Assembly (NCBI RefSeq): GCF_000384075.1
Contig: NZ_KB913025.1
Span: forward strand, 3,388,045-3,452,044
DNA: 64,000 nucleotides
Source: Methylovulum miyakonense HT12
GTDB taxonomy: Bacteria; Pseudomonadota; Gammaproteobacteria; Methylococcales; Methylomonadaceae
Direction of reading: 5' to 3'
Shown here: positions 8,540 through 15,529 of the stretch, piece after piece
Position numbering within the stretch: the stretch's first letter is position 1
How the letters are laid out: every line of letters starts with the position of its first letter
Made by a program: the position numbers and the translations under genes
The notes under the pieces: model-generated
What the model was told of the DNA's origin: nothing
The model's input: the letters and a program-made list of their open reading frames with translations, nothing else
Databases searched by the model: none

Positions 8540-10150
8540 ATGAGAAAAGGCACCTTAACACCTGTTTTGCAGCTATCAACCCTGGCTTTGGCCATTGCTT
8601 CACCATTCACAGCTTATCAAGCGGCTGCCGACACAGTCACCGACTGGAACAAATACACGGCTTGGGCGACCAAAGGAGCCACCTCGCTTACCACCGGGAC
8701 TGCCAGCATCGCCCAAAATTCGAATGTGGCGACACGTATTGCCGCCATCGAAGCGCGTGCCGTGTTTGATGCGGTCAATGCCATTAACCATTTTAGCCCG
8801 ACCAGTTATTATTACAGCAGCGCAGTCCCTGCGGGTATTACCGACAAGTCGGCGGCGGCAGCGGCGGCACAAGCCGCCCATGATGTGCTGATTGGGGTTT
8901 TGCCTAATCCTGCCAGTGGGACTTGGAACCCGACCCGCAGCTGGTTGGACGCGCAACTGGCCAGTGATTTGGCGGCATTGGGGGCCAGCAATTCTGATCC
9001 TGGCATCGCCACAGGGCAAGCTGCGGCAGCCGCCGCCATCGCCGCTAGGGCAGGTGATTTTTCCGCCATCAGGACCACTTACACGCCATCAAGCAACCTG
9101 TCCGTTTCAAGCACCGGCACTGTGGCCGCCAATGCGTCCGGAAATCCTGGCGTTGGCCTTTGGCGCCCTAGCAACGGCGGTGCTGGCGTCAATGATCCCG
9201 TCACTGGAGCACCGACTGGCTTTGATGCGGAGGGCGTCATCCAAGCGGCAGCGGGGATTGATTTTAACTGGAAAAACGTCACGCCATTTAGCCTGACGGA
9301 TTTGCGCAAGCAGTTGCTCGTTGCCTTCGTGCCGCCTTCACTTAAAGTGGGTAGTGACGAATACAATGCCGAATTGGAGTTTGTCAAAACCCATGGCCAA
9401 GATTCGGCAAACCCCGGCAGCCGCAGCCATGACCAAACCCTGCAAGCCCTGTATTACAAATCAGATGCCGAACTTTTCGTCAACGAGGCGGCGCGCCTTG
9501 CATCGGCAAGCCGTGGCCTGACCTTAGACCAAAATGCCAAATTGTTCGCCGTTCTGGACAATGCGCTGGCGGACGCCAGGATTGCCGCTTGGCAATCCAA
9601 ATATGACCTGACTTTTTGGCGGCCCATTACCGCAATCAATGCCAATCCGGACGGCAGCGTCAGCGAGTACATTTGGAAACCGTTGGCCGCGACCCCGTCC
9701 CATCCGTCCAGCACTGGCGGGCATAGCGCCACCGTTGCGGCAGGTGCCGAGATACTCCGGGCATTTTTCAAATCCGACAAAATCAATAAAAATGGCTCCC
9801 CGGTCACACTGACTACAATACCGTGGTTGATCGGAACCAATAATGGCACAGGCAAAGTTGACCCGTTGGTTTTCGGCAGTGACGCCACCACCCGTGATGT
9901 GGCCACCTTCTCAAAATTACAGCTGGAAAACGGCCGTAGCCGCATTTATCTGGGGGTGCATTTTGGTAATGACGATTATCAAGGGCAAACGCTGGGCTTG
10001 ACGGTGGCGGACACTATCATCAACCTTAAAACCGATCCCGCGGCGGCTAATTTACGGGTGTTTTGGGGTAATGCCGGCACCCCCAACAAGAAGCATTTGA
10101 AATCTATCCTGGTGTCCGACTCGGTTAATTCAGGTTTCTTTGGCCTGTAA
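8540..10150 (+). CDS. Secreted vanadium-dependent haloperoxidase-like protein (PAP2 superfamily)
   Basis: This 536-residue protein has an N-terminal signal peptide, probably cleaved after AAA near residue 30. The C-terminal half carries the vanadate/phosphate-binding triad of the PAP2 / vanadium haloperoxidase fold. Motif 1 is KYDLTFWRP (K354, R361), motif 2 is PSHPSSTGGHS (H395) and motif 3 is SRIYLGVH (R468, H474). The region before it is helical and alanine-rich. Such enzymes oxidise halides with H2O2, or act as acid phosphatases when vanadate is replaced by phosphate. Sequence alone does not decide between the two, and no chloride-specific residue can be assigned. It is monocistronic; hairpins without a T-tract follow the stop (arms 10179-10186 and 10196-10203). 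Confidence 0.85.
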   Translation: MRKGTLTPVLQLSTLALAIASPFTAYQAAADTVTDWNKYTAWATKGATSLTTGTASIAQNSNVATRIAAIEARAVFDAVNAINHFSPTSYYYSSAVPAGITDKSAAAAAAQAAHDVLIGVLPNPASGTWNPTRSWLDAQLASDLAALGASNSDPGIATGQAAAAAAIAARAGDFSAIRTTYTPSSNLSVSSTGTVAANASGNPGVGLWRPSNGGAGVNDPVTGAPTGFDAEGVIQAAAGIDFNWKNVTPFSLTDLRKQLLVAFVPPSLKVGSDEYNAELEFVKTHGQDSANPGSRSHDQTLQALYYKSDAELFVNEAARLASASRGLTLDQNAKLFAVLDNALADARIAAWQSKYDLTFWRPITAINANPDGSVSEYIWKPLAATPSHPSSTGGHSATVAAGAEILRAFFKSDKINKNGSPVTLTTIPWLIGTNNGTGKVDPLVFGSDATTRDVATFSKLQLENGRSRIYLGVHFGNDDYQGQTLGLTVADTIINLKTDPAAANLRVFWGNAGTPNKKHLKSILVSDSVNSGFFGL

Positions 10151-10265
10151 TGGCGTATTGGTTGCCGATACGCTTAGGTGGGCAAGGGCGGTTTTCTTGC
10201 CCATAAAGTGATTGGCATAACCTATTGCCCAGTCATTGATTTTTTGTCGGGTCAGTCTAAATCCG

Positions 10266-10337
10266 GGCGGACGGTTGTCCGCCTTTTTTAGGGCCTGTGC
10301 CAACATCCGTAGCGATCAGGCGAGCAACCGCTCGCCC
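10266..10337. repeat. REP-like inverted pair
   Basis: Two small palindromes lie 53 bases apart centre to centre. GGCGGACGGTTGTCCGCC is at 10266-10283 and is followed by TTTTTT, so it could also end transcription. The related palindrome at 10319-10336 has GGCGAGC, AACC, GCTCGCC and is followed by CCTAC, in opposite orientation. The pair closely resembles 51661-51733 in sequence and spacing. The rest of the 10151-10577 gap shows nothing else of note. Confidence 0.7.
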
Positions 10338-10577
10338 CTACGAAAATAATACTGATAATTCAACATTGACTGAGTATTAGGGGTTATCCCCGTATCAAAA
10401 ACTTGCCATTAACTGTTAAGGCCAATGCGAAGCCAGCTATTCCGGCTGGACAACGTATTGGCGTGTAATGGTCTAGCGAAAGGTTATGCCTGCGTTAATG
10501 CTTGAATAGGTATCTGACGCCCATCACTCTCCACCCTCGCCGCCAGCCCGGATAGTTCTCCAGCGGCACATCATTGG

Positions 10578-11285
10578 TTATCTGACGGTTTTCCTATTTA
10601 TCACCAGCGCGGCGCATCCCGCGAGCAGCAAGCCAAACGCGCCGGGTGCCGGGATACCCGCAGGGCTTAAGGCGACGTTGTCAACCAGCAATCCGGACAC
10701 CGCCAGGTTATCGCCGGCATCCGCCACGCCAAAACCCAAGGTGTGCGCCCCGCCAGCCAAGGTTTGGGAAAAACTGGCGAATCCGGTCTCATAATTAAAT
10801 ATCGAACCGGAAGCTTGCAAGGATGAGAACGTGCTGGCCAACGGGAACAGGGTGCCGTCCAACACGAAGAAGGCAAAATCGTCGAAGCCAGTGTTAGCGG
10901 AAATGTCGGTCAGGAAATTCCAGTCAAACGATAAGACATCCCCTGCGTTCGCAGTGAAGCTTTGGGCCAATCCCGAACCTTCGATCGCGGCCAGGGTGCC
11001 TGCGGAAACCTGTAAAAAGGTTTCCAGAGGGTCGTTGGGGGCGGCATCATTGCCGGAAAAATTGTAACCGTCAGCCGTGTCCGCAGCGTTTGCTGTGGTC
11101 AGCAACGCTTGGTAAGTTCCGGCGGCTGGCCCGGCGCCGAAGCTGGAATCGGTCGCGGCCACATCGCCCAGGCTTGACCAGCCCGTCAAGCCGCCGCTTT
11201 CAAAATCACCGTCCACCACGTTCGCTTGGGCCGACAGGCTTAGGCAGTATAGGGATAAGGCTAATGCGCCAGGAAGTTTTTTCAT
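10578..11285 (-). CDS. PEP-CTERM-like exported protein
   Basis: This 235-residue protein has a signal peptide (MKKLPGALALSLYCLSLSAQA). The mature part resembles the extracellular beta-sandwich common in exosortase substrates: it opens with NVVDGDFESGGLTGW, a typical choice-of-anchor/DUF642-like opening. The C-terminus is a sorting tripartite: IPAPG, then a hydrophobic segment (AFGLLLAGCAALV), then the basic NRKTVR. The motif reads PAP rather than PEP, a variant seen in such proteins. It is predicted to be processed by an exosortase/archaeosortase-type enzyme and exported to the surface or matrix. AAGGAAAA precedes the ATG. It follows the YVTN gene by 21 bases, so the two probably form an operon. 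Confidence 0.8.
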   Translation of the reverse strand: MKKLPGALALSLYCLSLSAQANVVDGDFESGGLTGWSSLGDVAATDSSFGAGPAAGTYQALLTTANAADTADGYNFSGNDAAPNDPLETFLQVSAGTLAAIEGSGLAQSFTANAGDVLSFDWNFLTDISANTGFDDFAFFVLDGTLFPLASTFSSLQASGSIFNYETGFASFSQTLAGGAHTLGFGVADAGDNLAVSGLLVDNVALSPAGIPAPGAFGLLLAGCAALVINRKTVR

Positions 11286-11306
11286 CGGTTTTTTTTCCTT
11301 AGTTTT

Positions 11307-12494
11307 TTATTGTTGGGCGGTGCCTTTGACCGTGACAGACACTTGGTCGCCTTTATGCACGACCAGGCCGGCATTTTTGCAATCCCAAGTCGCGCCGACC
11401 AGGTTAAACGAGATGTTTTGGCGGGTGGTGAGGTTTTGGCAAAGCACCTTGCCTGCTTTGACCGGTTCCAACCTGCCGGTAATGCGGGTTTGGACAGGGC
11501 TGGATTGGATAAATCGGCCCAAGGAGCTAGGCGCTTGGCCTACTGCTATATGGGTGTCCACTGCCAGTGTGGCGGCGTCAACCACTGAAACCGCCCTTTT
11601 GCTGGCGTTGCCAGGGTCTGGCAGGTAGCTGCTATTCACTGCATAGATTTTGCTGCCATCCGGGGTTACTGACACACCGAACAGATGTGCATCCAACAGC
11701 GTGCTGCCGGTCAGCGTCAGCGTGGCGGCATCAATCACCGAAAGCCCGCCGCCTCCGCTGTTCGCCACATAGACCTTGCTGTTGTCCGGGCTGACCACCA
11801 CGCCTATCGGATTGATGCCTACCGGCACGGTGGCGCTTACATTCAAAGAAGCCGTATCAATCACCGAGACTGAATTACCAGAAAAATTCGTCGCATAGAC
11901 TCTGACGCCGTTCGGGCTGATATCGATGCCAACAGGGTAAGTACCCACCGATACGGTGCCTGTCACGGCCAACGTTGTGGCATCGATGACTGAAACCGTT
12001 GAATCTATCAGGTTTGCCACATAAATCTTGCTTCCGTTCGGACTCGCCACAACGGCTACGGGGCCGCCGCCAACCGGTACAGTATTGACCACTTGGTTAG
12101 TGGTGGTGTCAATCACGGAAACCGTATTGCTCAGGCCGTCCGCGACATAAACCCTGGCGCCATCCGGGCTTACCGCCAGACCATAAGGCCCGTCCGTTGT
12201 GGCTATGTTGACCGTCGCGACCACGGTTTGGGTGGCACCGTCGATCACGGATACCGTGTGGTCACCCTTATTCACCGCGTAGGCCCTGGCACCGTCCGCA
12301 CTCACCGCCATGCCCCAAACATCGGTGCCATTGCCCAACGGCACGGTGGCGGCCACTTGGTTAGTGGCGGTGTCGATGACGGAAACGACGGCTTGGCTTG
12401 TTATGAGGTCTTTGTTGGTGATATAGGCGAAAGGCTGCGCCTGCGCCTGGCCCAGGAGGGCTGAAAATAGCAATAGGCTGGACAAAGCTTTCAT
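11307..12494 (-). CDS. Secreted YVTN-family beta-propeller protein
   Basis: The product is 395 residues from the ATG at 12494, preceded by AAGGGGAAAA; the longer open frame upstream lacks a signal peptide and is not used. A signal peptide (about 20 residues, ending QAQA) is followed by about seven repeats of roughly 42 residues, each with VSVIDTATNQVVATVPVG and SPDGARVYV-type strands. This is the YVTN/surface-layer beta-propeller pattern. The last 60 residues depart from the repeat and contain two Cys. Such propellers usually bind ligands or partner proteins at the surface; none can be named. It lies upstream of and likely with the PEP-CTERM-like gene, suggesting a joint surface role. Confidence 0.88.
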   Translation of the reverse strand: MKALSSLLLFSALLGQAQAQPFAYITNKDLITSQAVVSVIDTATNQVAATVPLGNGTDVWGMAVSADGARAYAVNKGDHTVSVIDGATQTVVATVNIATTDGPYGLAVSPDGARVYVADGLSNTVSVIDTTTNQVVNTVPVGGGPVAVVASPNGSKIYVANLIDSTVSVIDATTLAVTGTVSVGTYPVGIDISPNGVRVYATNFSGNSVSVIDTASLNVSATVPVGINPIGVVVSPDNSKVYVANSGGGGLSVIDAATLTLTGSTLLDAHLFGVSVTPDGSKIYAVNSSYLPDPGNASKRAVSVVDAATLAVDTHIAVGQAPSSLGRFIQSSPVQTRITGRLEPVKAGKVLCQNLTTRQNISFNLVGATWDCKNAGLVVHKGDQVSVTVKGTAQQ

Positions 12495-13369
12495 GTTTTC
12501 CCCTTGTTGGTGTCGGATAAATGTCGCGAAATTGCGGTTAACCAAGTGTTTTAGGCAAAGTATTTGCTCTGGCTAGGCCGGATTCTACAATAGATCCCGT
12601 GTGTTTCGCATTAGACATTTTGCCTGGCGTCCGGCAAATTCGCTCAAGACATCGTGGCTGGCGGTTTTTTTGTTCGGGAGCTTCGCAACCGCGGTGCTTG
12701 GCCGGACAAACTTTCATCCAAACCATACCAAACGGCCAACCTTTGGGTTTCCCCATTTTGCGGAAATATTGCAAAAAGGCAAAATTGCCGCACTGGACAC
12801 CCTGATCCCCTAGGATTGGCCGGAGGGCAACTGGACGGGCCTTATGGACAATGCCGTTAAATTAAGCCGTTCATGCTTCGACAGGGCTCTCCTGAGGTAT
12901 TGAAGGGCCCGGCACGAACAGAAAATCCTTAGCTTAAGGCATTGGCCTTATGAAGGTAGGGGAGCCAAACAGTAAGGCTGCAAAAGCCTTGTCCCCGTTG
13001 TTTTTCATAACACTTTGTTTTTCTATAAATTATCAGAATTTCAGGGTGTTTCTGAAGGAACAGTGAACAACCAGCTTGTTGCTGAAAGGACAGCGCAAGT
13101 GATAGGCGAGGGCTTAGTGGCCATGTTGGTCGAAAAATTGGCACTAAGCCCGTCCGGATTTCTATTTTTAACATATTGTATTTACATTGTTTTATAGGTT
13201 TATGGCTGGTTTTTAAAAAAATTGCCCTGGTTTTTTTGTTATGGCACACCTTGTGCATTAACCCTATTGAAGTCAAGGGAAACCAGTCTGCATGCGGTGT
13301 GGGCATAGGGTTTCCAGCTAACATTAATAGTGGATACCTGTCGGGTGCCATAGGAACCAGGTGATTAGA
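12495..13369. other. 875-base gene-free region with hairpins
   Basis: No supported gene is present. Overlapping open frames on both strands lack ribosome-binding sites and family features. A perfect 10-base hairpin (GGGCTTAGTG at 13110-13119, CACTAAGCCC at 13142-13151) and a repeat-like stretch near 12870-12920 (GTTCATGCTTCGACAGG) are visible. The region separates the minus-strand YVTN/PEP-CTERM pair from tonB, so it should hold two divergent promoters. No Fur-box-like sequence could be identified with confidence. Confidence 0.5.
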
Positions 13370-14227
13370 ATGAATAGTCCTTTATTAAATTTCCAGCCTG
13401 CCGGGTCGGATTTAAGTTCGCAAAAAAGAAGTCATGTGGCGAAAGTATTCCCATTCAAAGCCGCTGCGAATGAATGGGATGGCGGATCACTGCCTGTCGC
13501 GTCCAGCGCGTTGGTGTTAGGCCATCCTCAAAATGGCGCAGGACAAAAAGATGGGAAACTGTTGGATTATTTGATACTCGGTGCACTGGTTTTATTGGCG
13601 CATGCCGCCGTGGTTGACCATTTTCAAGGGGCGCAATTCGGGCAAGAAATTATTGAGCCAGCCAAGGTTCCGCCTAAAGTGGAGATAACCTTGGTCAAGC
13701 CACAACCGAAACCGGTTATCCAGCCGCCGCCACCCCCTCCACCGCCCCCTAAAGTCCAGGCGCCACCTAAACCCCCCGTCCCCAAAGCGGTGCCGCTTAA
13801 GCCAAAGCCCAAGGTAAAACCCAAGGTGGTTGAAAAACAAATGGTGCAGCCCCTTATCCAGCCGCCTGCGCCGTTTGTCGAATCCAAAGCCCCCGTGACG
13901 CCAGCCCCCCCGGTCGTGCAAAAAGCGCCGGTCGAAGAAAAAGTGACCGAGCCACGGGCCGGGGCTTCTTATTTGCATAACCCTTCGCCAGAGTATCCCG
14001 AAGTGGCCATGGACAGGGGCTGGGAAGGCAAGGTGTTGATGAAGGTGCATGTCCAGCCCAATGGCCAGCCCGACACCATCAATGTCATCAAATCTAGCGG
14101 CCATTCAGTACTGGATGACGCCGCCGTACGGACCGTCAAACAGTGGTCTTTTGTGCCCGCCATGCGCGGCAAGACCCCTATCGCTGGCTGGGTGACCGTA
14201 CCTATCGCTTTTAATTTACAAAACTGA
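13370..14227 (+). CDS. tonB: TonB energy-transducing protein
   Basis: This 285-residue protein has the TonB layout. An N-terminal cytoplasmic stretch of about 60 residues is longer than usual. One membrane segment (LLDYLILGALVLLAHAAVV) follows. Then comes a Pro/Lys-rich periplasmic spacer with a run of nine prolines and many PKP/KPK units. The C-terminal TonB domain (about residues 195-285) includes SPEYPEVAMDRGWEGKV and SSGHSVLDDAAVRTV. It couples the proton motive force to outer-membrane receptors. ATG 13370 is preferred to GTG 13361 because AGGTG lies at the right distance. It leads a tonB-exbB-exbD operon placed next to a large TonB-dependent receptor, so a dedicated system is likely. Confidence 0.93.
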   Translation: MNSPLLNFQPAGSDLSSQKRSHVAKVFPFKAAANEWDGGSLPVASSALVLGHPQNGAGQKDGKLLDYLILGALVLLAHAAVVDHFQGAQFGQEIIEPAKVPPKVEITLVKPQPKPVIQPPPPPPPPPKVQAPPKPPVPKAVPLKPKPKVKPKVVEKQMVQPLIQPPAPFVESKAPVTPAPPVVQKAPVEEKVTEPRAGASYLHNPSPEYPEVAMDRGWEGKVLMKVHVQPNGQPDTINVIKSSGHSVLDDAAVRTVKQWSFVPAMRGKTPIAGWVTVPIAFNLQN

Positions 14228-14235
14228 GGTTTCTT

Positions 14236-14991
14236 ATGTCAGATATTGCATCCACCGCCATTGTTGATGGCACCCTTTATGCGTTGGTCGGCTTTTCCGT
14301 GGCGACGTGGTCTTTGATACTCATTAAAGGCATACAGCATTTACGGATTGCCCATTACAACCGGCTTTTTAGCAAACAATTTTGGGGGGCCGCCGATTTG
14401 CAGGCCGCTTCTGAATCGAAGATTTATCACGGCCCGATAGCACGCGTCGCCCAAGTGGGGTTCACGACCTTGCTCGAAACCGACACGGGGACATCCACCC
14501 ACGACCTGGAGCATACCGGGGACCGCCAAGAATTGCTGGACCGGCGTTTACGCCAACAAATGCAGAAAGAACGCGGGTCGCTGGAAAGCGGCTTGGCGAT
14601 CCTTGCCACCGTCGGCAGCGTCTCGCCTTTCGTGGGCTTGTTCGGTACGGTGTGGGGGATTATGGGCGCATTGACCAGCATCAGCAAAAGCGGCTCGGCA
14701 AGTTTGGACGTGGTCGCCGGCCCTATCGGTGAGGCCTTGATTGCCACCGCCGTCGGTATCGCGGTCGCCGTGCCCGCCGTTATCGCCTATAACTTTTTTA
14801 TCCGCAGGAATAAGGTCGTGTGGGCCTTGCTGGATGATTTTGCGATTGATTTCGTGCATCTGGCTTTAAAGACCTCCTTCATCATCAAACGTCCGGCGCC
14901 CAAACTGGCGGCGACTTCACGGCCAAGCGAAGCGGGCAATATTGCCAAACTTGAACAAGAAGAATTGCATGTGAAAGGGGCGCAAATCTAA
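14236..14991 (+). CDS. exbB: ExbB-type proton channel subunit
   Basis: The 251-residue MotA/TolQ/ExbB-family protein has an N-terminal membrane segment (TLYALVGFSVATWSLILI), a cytoplasmic loop with conserved LRQQMQKERGSLESGLAILA, and two C-terminal membrane segments. The latter contain SPFVGLFGTVWGIMGAL and GEALIATAVGIAVAVPAV, the signature of the pentameric proton channel. With ExbD it energises TonB in the inner membrane. It starts 8 bases after tonB and its stop overlaps the exbD start (TAATG), so all three are one operon. It could also be annotated as a TolQ paralogue, but the tonB context favours ExbB. Confidence 0.93.
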   Translation: MSDIASTAIVDGTLYALVGFSVATWSLILIKGIQHLRIAHYNRLFSKQFWGAADLQAASESKIYHGPIARVAQVGFTTLLETDTGTSTHDLEHTGDRQELLDRRLRQQMQKERGSLESGLAILATVGSVSPFVGLFGTVWGIMGALTSISKSGSASLDVVAGPIGEALIATAVGIAVAVPAVIAYNFFIRRNKVVWALLDDFAIDFVHLALKTSFIIKRPAPKLAATSRPSEAGNIAKLEQEELHVKGAQI

Positions 14992-15398
14992 TGGCTTTTA
15001 AAACACAGGATGAAGGTGATGATGTCATGGGTGAAATCAACGTCACCCCGCTAGTTGATGTGATGTTGGTGCTGCTGGTGGTGTTCATCGTCACCGCGCC
15101 GCTATTGACCAACGCCATCCATGTCAACTTGCCGAAAACGGCTGAGACCGCGCCGCCCGAAGAAAAAGACCCGGTGTATGTGAGCGTGGACGCATCCGGA
15201 AAAATTTTCATCGACAAAACCGAAATTGCGTTGGATGCCTTTGAAAATGAATTGCTTACGCGTAAGGCGGCTGATCCGGAAATAGCCCTCAATTTAAACG
15301 CCGATGACGGTGTGCAATACGGCATAGTCGCCAAGGTCATGTCATCCATAGAACGGGCCGGCATCAGCAAGTTGTCAGTCCTGACCATCGCCCAGTAA
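14991..15398 (+). CDS. exbD: ExbD-type proton channel subunit
   Basis: This 135-residue protein has a short cytoplasmic N-terminus (GEINVTPLVDVMLVLLVVF). The single membrane helix carries the essential aspartate in the PLVDVMLVLL motif (residue 23). A periplasmic domain of about 85 residues follows (LPKTAETAPPEEKDPVYVSV onward). It pairs with ExbB to convert proton flow into movement of TonB. It is the last gene of the tonB operon. A hairpin (15423-15439) follows, then the receptor gene 131 bases downstream. Confidence 0.93.
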   Translation: MAFKTQDEGDDVMGEINVTPLVDVMLVLLVVFIVTAPLLTNAIHVNLPKTAETAPPEEKDPVYVSVDASGKIFIDKTEIALDAFENELLTRKAADPEIALNLNADDGVQYGIVAKVMSSIERAGISKLSVLTIAQ

Positions 15399-15422
15399 AA
15401 CCTTAGTTAACAGCAATAATTA

Positions 15423-15439
15423 GCGGCTTTTTAAGCCGC
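15423..15439 (+). terminator. Hairpin between exbD and the receptor gene
   Basis: The perfect arms GCGGCTT and AAGCCGC enclose three bases. No T-tract follows, so it may attenuate or protect the transcript rather than end it. It could set a lower level of receptor expression relative to tonB-exbB-exbD if all are co-transcribed. Confidence 0.4.
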
Positions 15440-15529
15440 ATTAGGGTTGCTTTGCCCAAAATTTATTAAAAAAGCCAATATTTGGCTGGAATGCTACCCA
15501 CTTATTTAGATGATATAAAGGAAATTGTG

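Noticed and set aside
12929-13351. 140-codon minus-strand frame between the YVTN gene and tonB
   Set aside because: No recognisable domain, overlaps a perfect hairpin, and no ribosome-binding site.
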